Source of the DNA: an uncultured Sphingomonadales bacterium
GTDB lineage: Bacteria; Pseudomonadota; Alphaproteobacteria; Sphingomonadales; Sphingomonadaceae
DNA: 64,000 nt
Direction: 5' to 3'
Assembly: GCA_903832325.1 (NCBI GenBank)
Contig: CAILBC010000027.1
Coordinates: forward strand, 124,001-188,000
This document shows positions 16,373 through 24,639 of this stretch, one piece after another (within the stretch, counting starts at the first letter, position 1; every line of letters starts with the position of its first letter). Position numbers and translations under genes: made by a program. A model generated the notes under the pieces. The model did not search any database. It had not been told where the DNA came from and saw only the letters and a list, made by a program, of their open reading frames with translations.

Positions 16373-18307
16373 ATGTGCGGCATCGCCGGCCTTTTTGCGC
16401 CCCACGCGGACCAGCCGGTCGATCCGCAGCGGATCGCGGCGATGCTTTCCGCTGCGCCGCATCGCGGGCCCGACGGGCGTGGGGTGTGGACCGCGCCGGG
16501 GGTGGGGCTGGGCCATTTGCGCCTGGCGATCATCGATCTGGCCGGATCACCGCAGCCGATGGCCTCTGCCGATGGCGCGGTCATGCTGGTGTTCAATGGC
16601 GAAATCTACAATTTCCGAGAATTGCGCCGCGAATTGCAGGCCGGGGGCGCGGTGTTCCGCACCGATGGCGACAGCGAAGTGATCATCGCCGCTTGGCAGC
16701 GGTGGGGGGTGGATTGCCTGTCGCGCCTGCACGGCATGTTTGCCTTTGCGCTTTATGATGCGCGCGCCAGAACCATGCTGCTGGCGCGGGACCGGCTGGG
16801 GGTAAAGCCGCTTTTCACCGCTACGCTGGGCGATGGCAGCGTGATTTTCGGGTCTGAACTCAAACAATTGCTTGCCCATCCTGGCTGTCCGCGAACGATT
16901 GACCCGCTGGCGGTCGAAGATTTCATGGCCTGGGGCTATGTGCCCGATGACCGATCGATCCTGGCCGGGGTGGAAAAGCTGCCGGCGGGGCATTACCGCC
17001 TGTTGCGCCATGATGCCGCGCCCGCCGCGCCGGTGTGCTGGTGGGATATCAGCTTTGCCGATCGCGCCACCGGAAGCGCCGACCAGCTGGGCGAGGAATT
17101 GCTCCACCATCTGCACCAGGCGGTGACGTCGCGGATGACGGCCGATGTGCCGCTGGGCGCGTTCCTGTCGGGCGGGGTCGACAGCTCCACCGTGGTGGCG
17201 ATGATGGCGGGGGCCAGCGCCGATCCGGTGAAAACCTGCTCGATCGGGTTCGATGTCGCCGCGCTGGACGAAACCGCCTATGCCGATCGCATCGCCGCGC
17301 AGTTTCACACCGAACATTATCGGCGCACGGTGGGATCGGATGATTTCGCCGCGATCGACACGATTGTCGCGATGTTTGACGAACCTTTTGCCGATGCCTC
17401 GGCGCTGCCGACCTGGCGTGTGTGCCAGCTGGCGCGCGAACATGTCACCGTGGCGCTGTCGGGCGACGGCGCGGACGAGGCGCTGGCCGGCTATCGCCGC
17501 CTGACGTTTCATCATCGCGAAGACCAGGTGCGCGCGCTGCTGCCAGGGCCCTTGCGGCGCGGGGTGTTTGGCGCGCTGGGCGCGGCCTGGCCGGCAATGG
17601 CCTGGGCGCCGCGGCCGCTGCGCGCGCGCGCCACGCTGCAGACGCTCGCGCTGGATAGCGAAGAGGCCTATGCGCGCAGCGTTTCAGTCACCCGGGTGGA
17701 AGCGCGCGAGGCGCTCTATACCCCCGAATTCAAGCGCTTGCTGGGGTCATACCGGGCTGAGGCGCCGGTGGTGGCGCTGATGCGGCAGGCCCCGGCGCGC
17801 AGCGGGCTCGATCGCGCGCAATATGCCGATCTGAAGCGCTATCTGCCCGGCGATATCCTGACCAAAGTCGATCGCGCCAGCATGGCGGTCAGCCTGGAAG
17901 CGCGCGAGCCGCTGCTCGATCATCGGCTGATCGAATTTGCCGCACGCCTGCCGGAAAATCTGCGCGTGCGCGGCATGACCGGCAAATGGCTGATGAAGCA
18001 GGTAATGCGCCCGAGTTTGCCCGAAGATGTGCTGTTCCGCCCCAAGATGGGCTTTGTCACGCCGATTGCGGCGTGGTTTCGCGGCCCGCTGGCCGATGCT
18101 GCGCGGGCGATCGGGCAGAGCGGGGGGGCGCAAAACGGGGCAGCGCAAAACGGGGGAGGGGGCCTTCTGGCCGAAACCGGCTGGTTTGCGCCCAATCGCA
18201 TTGCCGCGCTGGTTGACGATCATCTGGCCGGCCGGGCCGATACCAGCCGCACCCTGTGGCAATTGCTCATGCTTGAAAAAAGCCTGACGCGGCTGATGTC
18301 ATTCTGA
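16373..18307 (+). CDS. XrtA-system amidotransferase (asparagine synthetase family)
   Basis: A 644-residue class II glutamine amidotransferase joined to an asparagine synthetase domain (TIGR03108 type). The start is fixed by the N-terminal nucleophile: MCGIAGLF, where Cys2 becomes the first residue; the frame is open upstream but would bury it. The glutaminase domain runs to about residue 200 (HRGPDGRG, VFNGEIYNF). The synthetase domain begins near 230, with PP-loop LSGGVDSSTVVAMMAG and LSGDGADEALAGYRR. A glycine/asparagine/glutamine-rich tract near residue 590 comes from a repeated GCGCAAAACGGGG unit. It probably amidates a carboxyl group on the polysaccharide or precursor. It begins four bases after xrtA. 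Confidence 0.92.
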   Translation: MCGIAGLFAPHADQPVDPQRIAAMLSAAPHRGPDGRGVWTAPGVGLGHLRLAIIDLAGSPQPMASADGAVMLVFNGEIYNFRELRRELQAGGAVFRTDGDSEVIIAAWQRWGVDCLSRLHGMFAFALYDARARTMLLARDRLGVKPLFTATLGDGSVIFGSELKQLLAHPGCPRTIDPLAVEDFMAWGYVPDDRSILAGVEKLPAGHYRLLRHDAAPAAPVCWWDISFADRATGSADQLGEELLHHLHQAVTSRMTADVPLGAFLSGGVDSSTVVAMMAGASADPVKTCSIGFDVAALDETAYADRIAAQFHTEHYRRTVGSDDFAAIDTIVAMFDEPFADASALPTWRVCQLAREHVTVALSGDGADEALAGYRRLTFHHREDQVRALLPGPLRRGVFGALGAAWPAMAWAPRPLRARATLQTLALDSEEAYARSVSVTRVEAREALYTPEFKRLLGSYRAEAPVVALMRQAPARSGLDRAQYADLKRYLPGDILTKVDRASMAVSLEAREPLLDHRLIEFAARLPENLRVRGMTGKWLMKQVMRPSLPEDVLFRPKMGFVTPIAAWFRGPLADAARAIGQSGGAQNGAAQNGGGGLLAETGWFAPNRIAALVDDHLAGRADTSRTLWQLLMLEKSLTRLMSF

Positions 18308-18453
18308 CGCGAAGGCGTGCGAGCGGCCAATCCGGCCCAAGGATTCGCAGCAGCAGCAAACGTCTGCTTGGTTGATTTTTGCTTTACGGCGGTAAGAGGA
18401 TGTCAACCAATTCGGACTAATTTTGCGGAGGTTTCCGAAGGCACCAGGAAGAA

Positions 18454-20706
18454 ATGCGCGCAATTCTGCGATCTCCGCTATGGCTGGCGCTGCTCATCGG
18501 GGCGGTAACCTGGCTGCTTGGCCTCAGCGAACCGTTCAGTCACGGGTATTGGAACGTCGGATACAAGAATTACCACGAATCCGCGCCCGATTCGATTGTC
18601 GTGGTAGCCGCGGACGATATCAACGATTTTGGCGCGCAGGCGCAGGCGCGGCTGTTCGATCTGGTCGATCAGGCTCGTCCTGCCCGGTTGTTCGTCGATC
18701 TGAAGCTGCAAAGCGGCCCGACATCGGGCGATGCCGCAACGATCCGCAGTGCGATCGCGCGCCTGGGGCCCGATGCGGCCTTCGTCATCCGCAGCAAGAA
18801 GCTGGACCGGTTTGATCGCGATGTGTTCGATTTTCCCGATCCCGATCTGATCGGACGGCATCCGATCGTGCTGTCGGGCTGGTCGGTGAACGGGCTGAAC
18901 TATGCCGAATCGGGCCCCGCTGCGATCACTATCGATGGCGTGCGCTATTCCACGCTCGCGGCGGCGCTGGCCGATATCGATCCCCCACCGAACAAGGTGA
19001 TCTACCCCGATTTCGCGGTCGATCCGTCCAGCATCCATACCGTTTCGGCGCGCGGATTGCTGCGCGGAACGGTCAATCCTGCCAAGCTGACCGGGAAACG
19101 GGTGATCATTGCGGCATCGGGACAAGTGCCGGTTGCTGGCTATTTCGGCCACAACCTGGCCAGTCCGGTGGACTTTGACATTGCCGGCGCGGTGGAACTG
19201 CGCAAGCCCTACCCGATCAATATTCTGCCGGTCTCGTTCTGGGTTCTGGCCGGGCTGTTGCTCGCGCTGGCATGCCGTTCGGCTGCGCGGCGGGAGCGGA
19301 ATATCGCTTATGCCGCGCTGGTCGCGGCCGTGCTGGTCGGACCGGTTGCGCTCCGCACGCTCGGCATCGTGGCCTATCCCGATGCCGCGATCGCCTCGAT
19401 TCTGGTCTATGGCGCGATCCGGCTGTGGCAAAAACGCACGCGCAAGATCCAGCACACCAGCGCATCGGGCCTGCCCAACATGCTGGCGCTGTCCAACAGT
19501 GTCCTGCCGGTGGGGTGCGATGTGGTGGTTGCGACCATCGCCCGCTACGAAGAAATCCTCGCAACTTTGCCGCGCGACCTGCATGGGGAATGCGCCCGCC
19601 AGATCGCGCGGCGCATTGCGGTCGGCTGCGGATCGGCCGATATCTATCATTCCGATGGCGGCCATTTTGCCTGGACCGAGGAAGCCCGCCCGCTCGATAT
19701 GCAATTGAGCCATCTGGAAGGGCTGCGCGCGCTGTTTTCGGCGCCGCTTCAGGTGGGGCCGCACACGTTCGATACCAATATCCACTTCGGGCTGGATCGC
19801 AACGAAGGGGTGGAAACCGCCACCCGGGTCAATTCGGCGCTGGCCAGCGCCAACGAGGCGCTGGCCAATGGCCGCGCCATCGATCTGTTTGAGGCGCATC
19901 GCCTGGCCGAAGCGCCATGGGAACTGTCGCTTCACGCGCGTATCGATGAAGGCCTGCGCAATGGCGATATCTGGCTGGCGTTTCAGGCACAGTGGGACAT
20001 TGCCACCGGGCGCATCTGCGGGGCAGAGGCGCTGATCCGCTGGAACCATCCCACCCGCGGCGCCATCGCCCCCAATGCCTTTATCCTGCAGGCCGAACGT
20101 GCCGGCCGCATCGATGCGCTGACGTATTGGGTGCTCGATCAGGCGATTTCGGCGGCGCTTGCCATCAATGCCAAGGGCGAACCGTTCCAGATGAGCGTCA
20201 ACTTGTCGGGCCAGATGGTCGACAAGCCCGATCTGGTAAAGACTTTTGGCAATATTGTCGCGCGGCGCGGGATCAACCCGCGCCTGATCACTGTGGAAGT
20301 GACCGAAACCAGCAGCGTCGGCAATCGGCCGGCGGCGGTGCACAACCTCACCCGTCTGCGCCAGATGGGCTTTCGCCTGTCGATTGACGATTTCGGCACG
20401 GGCGAGGCAAGTCTGGCCTATCTGGCCGATCTGCCGAGCGACGAACTGAAACTGGACCGCCGGTTCGTGTCGCGCATCGTCAGCAGCGATCGGGACCGCG
20501 CGATTGTCGCCAGCACGATCGGGCTGGCCCATGCGCTGGGGCAGACGGTCGTGGCCGAAGGGATCGAGGACGCCGCGACGCTGGCAATGCTGCGAGACAT
20601 GGGCTGCGACCATGCCCAGGGCTTCTATCTCGGCCGGCCCCAGCCGTTCGCGCTGTTCGAACGCGAATATGATGCCTGCCACCAGCGCGAGGTGCGCCAC
20701 GTTTAG
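18454..20706 (+). CDS. CHASE2-GGDEF(degenerate)-EAL c-di-GMP phosphodiesterase
   Basis: A 750-residue membrane protein. One N-terminal helix (about 5-25) is followed by a periplasmic CHASE2 sensor (to about 250), three helices (about 250-330), a GGDEF-like domain and an EAL domain (about 490-745). The cyclase signature is degenerate (SDGGHF in place of GGDEF), so synthesis is unlikely. The EAL residues look complete: AEALIRW, SVNLSG, VEVTETS, DDFGTG, ELKLDR, VVAEGIED and HAQGFYLGRP. It should therefore hydrolyse c-di-GMP. It follows the XrtA locus by 146 bases on the same strand. AGGAAG lies just before the ATG. Its stop abuts the first tiny-ORF promoter. Confidence 0.92.
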   Translation: MRAILRSPLWLALLIGAVTWLLGLSEPFSHGYWNVGYKNYHESAPDSIVVVAADDINDFGAQAQARLFDLVDQARPARLFVDLKLQSGPTSGDAATIRSAIARLGPDAAFVIRSKKLDRFDRDVFDFPDPDLIGRHPIVLSGWSVNGLNYAESGPAAITIDGVRYSTLAAALADIDPPPNKVIYPDFAVDPSSIHTVSARGLLRGTVNPAKLTGKRVIIAASGQVPVAGYFGHNLASPVDFDIAGAVELRKPYPINILPVSFWVLAGLLLALACRSAARRERNIAYAALVAAVLVGPVALRTLGIVAYPDAAIASILVYGAIRLWQKRTRKIQHTSASGLPNMLALSNSVLPVGCDVVVATIARYEEILATLPRDLHGECARQIARRIAVGCGSADIYHSDGGHFAWTEEARPLDMQLSHLEGLRALFSAPLQVGPHTFDTNIHFGLDRNEGVETATRVNSALASANEALANGRAIDLFEAHRLAEAPWELSLHARIDEGLRNGDIWLAFQAQWDIATGRICGAEALIRWNHPTRGAIAPNAFILQAERAGRIDALTYWVLDQAISAALAINAKGEPFQMSVNLSGQMVDKPDLVKTFGNIVARRGINPRLITVEVTETSSVGNRPAAVHNLTRLRQMGFRLSIDDFGTGEASLAYLADLPSDELKLDRRFVSRIVSSDRDRAIVASTIGLAHALGQTVVAEGIEDAATLAMLRDMGCDHAQGFYLGRPQPFALFEREYDACHQREVRHV

Positions 20707-20709
20707 AAC

Positions 20710-20738
20710 TTGTTAACCATCGTCGAGAATGGTAAATG
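20710..20738 (+). promoter_or_regulatory. Promoter of the first tiny ORF, with inverted half-sites
   Basis: A -35-like TTGTTA (20710-20715) and -10-like TAAATG (20733-20738) are separated by 17 bases. Overlaying both is the dyad TTAACCA (20713-20719), N10, TGGTAAA (20730-20736). TTAACCAT resembles a CtrA half-site of Caulobacter-type alphaproteobacteria. The same dyad and spacing recur at 21539-21567 with an unrelated 10-base spacer, which argues that the dyad is selected. The promoter begins four bases after the phosphodiesterase stop codon. Confidence 0.55.
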
Positions 20739-20764
20739 GGCCTCACCCGTGGATGGAGGCTCTC

Positions 20765-20797
20765 ATGTTCAAATATATTTTCGGTGGCGGTTCCTAA
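20765..20797 (+). CDS. Tiny ORF 1, 10-residue peptide MFKYIFGGGS
   Basis: The ORF starts at ATG 20765 and ends at TAA 20795-20797, directly followed by TAG. GGAGG lies five bases before the ATG, a near-ideal ribosome site. A 17-bp-spaced promoter lies 27 bases upstream and a strong terminator about 80 bases downstream, so it forms its own short transcription unit. A second copy (21593-21628) shares promoter, ribosome site, spacing and the first three codons (Met-Phe-Lys) while the rest differs. I recognise no family. It could be a functional micropeptide, a leader peptide, or the translated part of a regulatory RNA. Confidence 0.5.
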   Translation: MFKYIFGGGS

Positions 20798-20875
20798 TAG
20801 CGATCGCTGATGGCTTGGCCCGCAAATTTCCGCAGTAAATCACGGAAAAGGGCGGTTCTGGTCAACGCATAAAAC

Positions 20876-20907
20876 AAAAAGGCTCGTGCCTGGCACGGGC
20901 CTTTTTT
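20876..20907 (+). terminator. Bidirectional intrinsic terminator after tiny ORF 1
   Basis: A stem of GGCTCGTGC (20881-20889) and GCACGGGCC (20893-20901), nine pairs with one G-U and a three-base loop, is followed by six T (20902-20907) and preceded by AAAAA. It can stop transcription from the tiny ORF on the plus strand and from the zapE-like remnant on the minus strand. Confidence 0.85.
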
Positions 20908-21044
20908 GCGTTTGGCAGGGCCTGAACTGGTTAACAAGGCGCGAATCGATTCGGGTCTGCGGGGTGTTGCTGGGTTGCGTTCGCGCCATTTTCGAACAGA
21001 AAGATTACTGGTTGCGGCATGGCGGGCGCGACGCCTGCGCTGCC

Positions 21045-21480
21045 CACATTTCGCCGTGGCCCGGCGCCAGTTGGCCGCGCGATTGCATTTCCATCAGGCG
21101 GCTGACCGTGCGGTCAAAGGCAAAGCGGCCTTCCTCATCGCCCCCCGCGCTGCGGTCATAAAGGTCGGCCGGGTCGGCCGTGGCGGTCACGATCAGCTTC
21201 ACATTGTGTTCGTACAGCGTGTCGATCGACGTGATGAACCGCGGCACGTTTTGCGAGGTCCTGATTTTGCGTCGTTTATTGCAAAAACCCGACACACGCT
21301 TTTTTGCGCGATGCTGTAGCCGTTGACTTGCGACCAGGATCACGGCGTGGTCATTGCGCGCGACCGCCCTATGGTCGATCGGACCTTGTGCCACGGAGCA
21401 CAGCCGCTTGGCGTTGAATGCTGCCACGCCTTTCAGATTTGGGGTCACATGCAGCGACCCTCCACCGCCCACCGAAAATT
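21045..21480 (-). pseudogene. Degenerate duplicate of the zapE 3' end
   Basis: The minus-strand reading resembles only the last ~140 residues of the intact zapE at 22032-23162. Bases 21085-21242 match 22073-22230 with five differences in 158 (about 97%), whereas upstream (about 21330-21480) similarity is clearly lower. Between them the coding text around 21243-21320 is replaced by unrelated, AT-richer sequence. The original stop is lost, there is no ATPase domain, and the homology fades before the second tiny-ORF promoter. The copy is therefore a broken remnant of a tandem duplication that also copied the tiny ORF and terminator. Confidence 0.85.
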
Positions 21481-21538
21481 GCACTGTTTCATCGCGAACA
21501 TTCAGCCCCCTTTCCAAAAGGGCCGCAGCGTTTGGAAC

Positions 21539-21567
21539 TTGTTAACCAACTTTGTTAGTGGTAAATC
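21539..21567 (+). promoter_or_regulatory. Promoter of the second tiny ORF, with inverted half-sites
   Basis: TTGTTA (21539-21544) and TAAATC (21562-21567) are spaced by 17 bases, as in copy 1. The dyad TTAACCA (21542-21548), N10, TGGTAAA (21559-21565) is conserved with the same spacer length. The bases before it (CGTTTGGAACT) also match copy 1 (CGTTTAGAACT) apart from one base. Confidence 0.55.
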
Positions 21568-21592
21568 CGGGTTCCCAAAGACGGAGGATTTT

Positions 21593-21628
21593 ATGTTCAA
21601 AATCATCTGGCATTACCTGATGAATTAA
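21593..21628 (+). CDS. Tiny ORF 2, 11-residue peptide MFKIIWHYLMN
   Basis: ATG 21593 to TAA 21628, with GGAGG five bases before the ATG, exactly as in tiny ORF 1. The peptide is short, aromatic and hydrophobic after Met-Phe-Lys. Its promoter is 26 bases upstream and its terminator about 85 bases downstream. The conserved frame start and ribosome site, in a block whose other bases have diverged, suggest translation matters. I recognise no known family; it is far shorter than usual type I toxins, and an attenuator leader is unlikely because a terminator rather than a gene follows. Confidence 0.5.
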   Translation: MFKIIWHYLMN

Positions 21629-21710
21629 GCCGATCCCGTTCAGACCTTTTTCCCGGAACGCTGAAATTCGGATAAAACCTTTTTTCCGGACCAAGCTTTT
21701 GAGGACAGCG

Positions 21711-21745
21711 AAAAAGCCCGTGCGTTGCGCGGGCTCTTTTGTTTT
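21711..21745 (+). terminator. Bidirectional intrinsic terminator after tiny ORF 2
   Basis: AGCCCGTGC (21715-21723) pairs with GCGCGGGCT (21727-21735) around a GTT loop, with AAAAA before and CTTTTGTTTT after. It corresponds to the terminator of copy 1 and can also end zapE transcription arriving on the minus strand. Confidence 0.85.
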
Positions 21746-22031
21746 CGGGCCGATCCGAAATTGGCTGACAAGCCGCGATTCGGCTGGCGCATGCAGGACA
21801 ATTGGCCGGCAAATGACCCTATTTTCGCGTCAAAATCTTGATATGACTAATGAGGTTGCATGGCCGGGCTGGCCTTGAGTACTGGCGGATGAGAACCTCC
21901 CGCTCAAAGAGAATGCTCGCCTTGCAGGTGTGCTACCGCCATGTTGCCATCGGGCGATGAACGATCGGGAAAAATCGACTGCCCCGCAACAGAACCGTCT
22001 GCAACGGAACCGTATGGCACATAACCGGCCG
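21746..22031. other. Gap between tiny ORF 2 and zapE
   Basis: About 285 bases with no credible gene on either strand. The first part (near 21750-21780) is weakly similar to the segment after terminator 1 (near 20925-20955), which extends the duplicated unit. The remainder shows no clear promoter, repeat or RNA fold. Confidence 0.6.
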
Positions 22032-23162
22032 TCACTCTTCGCCGTGGCCCAGCGCCAGATAGTCTTGTGACTGCATTTCCATCAGCCGGCTGACCGTGCG
22101 GTCAAAGGCAAAGCGGCCTTCCTCATCGCCCCCCGCGCTGCGGTCATAAAGGTCGGCCGGGTCGGCCGCGGCGGTCACGATCAGCTTCACCTTGTGTTCG
22201 TACAGCGTGTCGATCAGCGTGATGAACCGCATCGTCTCGTTGCGCCGTTCGGGCCCCAGCCGGGGAATCGCGACCAGGATCACGGTGTGATACTTGCGCG
22301 CGATCGCCAGATAGTCGGGCGCGCCGCGTGCTTCGGTGCACAGCCGCTTGAAACTGAACACCGCCACGCCTTTCAGGCTTTTGGGCACGTGCAGCAGGCG
22401 CCCGCCGCCCAGATCGAGATCGGCGGCGGGCACATTGGCGCTGTCATCGGGTGAAAAATCGGTCAGGCGGAAAAATGCCTCACGCACGCTGGCCGTGGCC
22501 GCATCGCCGATCGGGGTGTGCCAGGTATCCACCCCCTGCATCCGGTCGAGCCGGTAATCGGTCGGCCCGTTCAGCGTCAGCACGTCCAGGCGGCTTTCGA
22601 TCAGCGCGATGAAGCCCAGGAAATGTTCGCGGTTCAGCCCGTTCTTGTAAAGATCGCCCGGCGCGCGGTTCGATGTGGTCACCACGACCACGCCGTGCCC
22701 TTCGATCAGCGCGGTGAACAGCCGGCTCATGATCATCGCATCGGCGCTGTTGTTCACCACCATTTCGTCGAACGCCAGCACGCGCGTTTCGGCGGCAATC
22801 GCGGCGGCCACCGGGGCAATCGGATCGCCGCTTTCCTTCTTGCGCTCTTCGCGCAGGCGCGCGTGAACCTCGATCATGAATTCGTGAAAATGCGCGCGGC
22901 GCTTGGCGGAAATCTGCAGATTGTCGTGGAACAAGTCCATCAGCATCGATTTGCCGCGCCCGACACTGCCCCACATATAGACCCCGCGCGGGGGCGGCAC
23001 GGGCTTTCGCGCAAACAGCCGGCCAACGATTCCGGGGCTGGGCACCGGGGCCTCCAGCGCCGATTGCAGCGCATCAAGCCGGGCGGCGGCGGCGGCCTGT
23101 TCGGCATCGGGGCGCAATTCGCCCGAGGCTACGAGAGCGGCATACCGGTCGGAAACGCGCAA
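22032..23162 (-). CDS. zapE: Cell division ATPase ZapE (AFG1-like)
   Basis: A 376-residue AFG1/ZapE ATPase. Walker A is GVYMWGSVGRGKSMLMDLF and Walker B is TRVLAFDEMVV; TTSNRAPGDLYKNGLNR is the family's sensor region, and FKRLCTEARGAPDY is conserved near the C-terminus. Family members act with FtsZ in bacteria or assist respiratory-protein turnover. The start is uncertain: the frame is open to 23582 through the thioesterase gene, but homology begins at SDRYAALVASG. I chose TTG 23160-23162 (reads MRVSDRYAAL), preceded by AAGGA at a workable distance. It follows the thioesterase by 11 bases in an sdhB-thioesterase-zapE operon. Its 3' end is duplicated downstream. Confidence 0.9.
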   Translation of the reverse strand: MRVSDRYAALVASGELRPDAEQAAAAARLDALQSALEAPVPSPGIVGRLFARKPVPPPRGVYMWGSVGRGKSMLMDLFHDNLQISAKRRAHFHEFMIEVHARLREERKKESGDPIAPVAAAIAAETRVLAFDEMVVNNSADAMIMSRLFTALIEGHGVVVVTTSNRAPGDLYKNGLNREHFLGFIALIESRLDVLTLNGPTDYRLDRMQGVDTWHTPIGDAATASVREAFFRLTDFSPDDSANVPAADLDLGGGRLLHVPKSLKGVAVFSFKRLCTEARGAPDYLAIARKYHTVILVAIPRLGPERRNETMRFITLIDTLYEHKVKLIVTAAADPADLYDRSAGGDEEGRFAFDRTVSRLMEMQSQDYLALGHGEE

Positions 23163-23173
23163 GGTCCCGGTCC

Positions 23174-23677
23174 TTAACGGCCCGACGGCTTGCGCACGGT
23201 GCCGTTGTAGGCCGCGACAAGATGGCCGTCCTGTTCGATCGTGCCGCGGATGAACACCAGTCGCCGCGTTTCGCGGAGCACTTCGCTGATCGCATCGAGC
23301 GGCTGGCCCAGCCGCCCCGCGCCGATGAACTGGGTCGACAAGTCCAGCGTGACCGACCCCGCCGCATCGCCATCCAGAATAAGCCGCAACCCCGAAAACA
23401 GCGAAATGTCGATCAGCGCGAGCGTAACCCCGCCGTGGATCGCATCGAGCAGGTTGGAATGGCGCCGTTCGGGAAACATGCGCAGCCGCACCGCCGGCTT
23501 GCCCCCGGGCAGTTCCTCCTTGCGGACCAGCAACCGCCCCATGACTTGCGCGTTGAACCGCGTCTGATCCGCCAGTTCCCACGTGTACCAGCCCGGATGA
23601 TCCGGCGCCGGTTCATGGCGAAAACCCGTTTCCGGTACCTCGCCCGATCCCAGTACCTCGGCAAACGATTCCGGCAC
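23174..23677 (-). CDS. PaaI-family hotdog thioesterase
   Basis: A 167-residue single hotdog-fold protein. The motif HSNLLDAIHGGVTLALID is the usual (N)xxxxxHGG helix start of PaaI/YdiI-type acyl-CoA thioesterases, followed by the strand SVTLDLSTQFIGAG. The length is normal for the family. It starts two bases after sdhB ends and lies 11 bases before zapE, so the three form one transcription unit. The acyl substrate cannot be predicted. Confidence 0.85.
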   Translation of the reverse strand: MPESFAEVLGSGEVPETGFRHEPAPDHPGWYTWELADQTRFNAQVMGRLLVRKEELPGGKPAVRLRMFPERRHSNLLDAIHGGVTLALIDISLFSGLRLILDGDAAGSVTLDLSTQFIGAGRLGQPLDAISEVLRETRRLVFIRGTIEQDGHLVAAYNGTVRKPSGR

Positions 23678-23679
23678 GA

Positions 23680-24462
23680 TCAGATCGCGCGTTCGGCCTG
23701 AAGCTTTTTGATTTCGGCAATCGCGCGCGCCGGCGACAGGCCCTTGGGGCAGACATTGGCGCAGTTCATGATCGTATGGCAGCGATAGAGGCGGAACGGA
23801 TCTTCGAGTTCGTCCAGCCGCTCACCGGTCATTTCATCGCGGCTGTCGGCCAGCCAGCGATAGGCCTGGAGCAGGATCGCCGGGCCCAGAAACTTGTCCG
23901 AATTCCACCAATAGCTCGGGCACGAGGTGGAACAGCACGCGCACAGGATGCATTCGTACAGGCCGTCCAGCTTTTCGCGCTGTTCGGGGCTTTGCAGCCG
24001 CTCCTTGCCCGAAGGCGTGGGCGAAACCGTCTGCAGCCAGGGGCGGATCGAGGCATATTGCGCATAGAAATGCGTGAAATCGGGCACCAGGTCCTTGATC
24101 ACCTGCATGTGCGGCAGCGGCGTGATGCGCACTTCGCCCTTCAGATCCTCGATCGCGGTGGTGCAGGCCAGGCCATTGCGCCCGTTGATGTTCATGGCGC
24201 ACGACCCGCAGATACCTTCGCGGCACGACCGGCGAAACGTCAGTGTGGGGTCCTGATCCGATTTCATCTTGATCAGCGCATCGAGCACCATCGGCCCGCA
24301 GCTGTCCAGATCGATATCAAAGCTGTCATAGCGCGGATTTTCGCCGCTGTCCGGGTCATAGCGATAGACTTTGAACTTCCGCACCCGGCCACTCGTTTTG
24401 GCGGCGTGATGGCGCGCCTTGCCGGTGATCCTGGAATTTTTCGGAAGACTGAAAGTCGCCAT
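23680..24462 (-). CDS. sdhB: Succinate dehydrogenase iron-sulfur subunit
   Basis: A 260-residue SdhB, the electron-transfer subunit of complex II. The [2Fe-2S] cluster ligands are in [16 protein letters not shown], with a downstream cysteine in GLACTT. The [4Fe-4S] and [3Fe-4S] ligands lie in [16 protein letters not shown] and [17 protein letters not shown] 24462 gives MATFSLPKN; an upstream in-frame ATG (24588) would add 42 poorly conserved residues. sdhC, sdhD and sdhA are not adjacent on the upstream side, where a nitrilase-like gene lies, so sdhB is separated from them or begins its own unit. Confidence 0.95.
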   Translation of the reverse strand: MATFSLPKNSRITGKARHHAAKTSGRVRKFKVYRYDPDSGENPRYDSFDIDLDSCGPMVLDALIKMKSDQDPTLTFRRSCREGICGSCAMNINGRNGLACTTAIEDLKGEVRITPLPHMQVIKDLVPDFTHFYAQYASIRPWLQTVSPTPSGKERLQSPEQREKLDGLYECILCACCSTSCPSYWWNSDKFLGPAILLQAYRWLADSRDEMTGERLDELEDPFRLYRCHTIMNCANVCPKGLSPARAIAEIKKLQAERAI

Positions 24463-24639
24463 GTCCAAACCCTTTTTCGATGCGGCGCCAGCGGTGGGCA
24501 CGACAGCCTGCAAGGCCGCTCCGTGGCCCGCCTGTTTGCGCCTGCGAACACTCCGAATCGTCCTTAGCGCAACCGTCGCAAGGGGCAAGTGCCTGATCGT
24601 CCGGTCCCGCTGTCCGATGGGGCCAAGCCTGGCGCCTGG

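Noticed and set aside
21005..21517. A complete 170-codon gene from the zapE-like remnant
   Set aside because: It covers only the C-terminal end of ZapE, contains an unrelated replaced segment, has lost the original stop and has no ATPase motifs; treated as a pseudogene.
23163..23582. A 140-codon N-terminal extension of zapE
   Set aside because: It overlaps the thioesterase gene in another frame and shows no similarity to the ZapE family.
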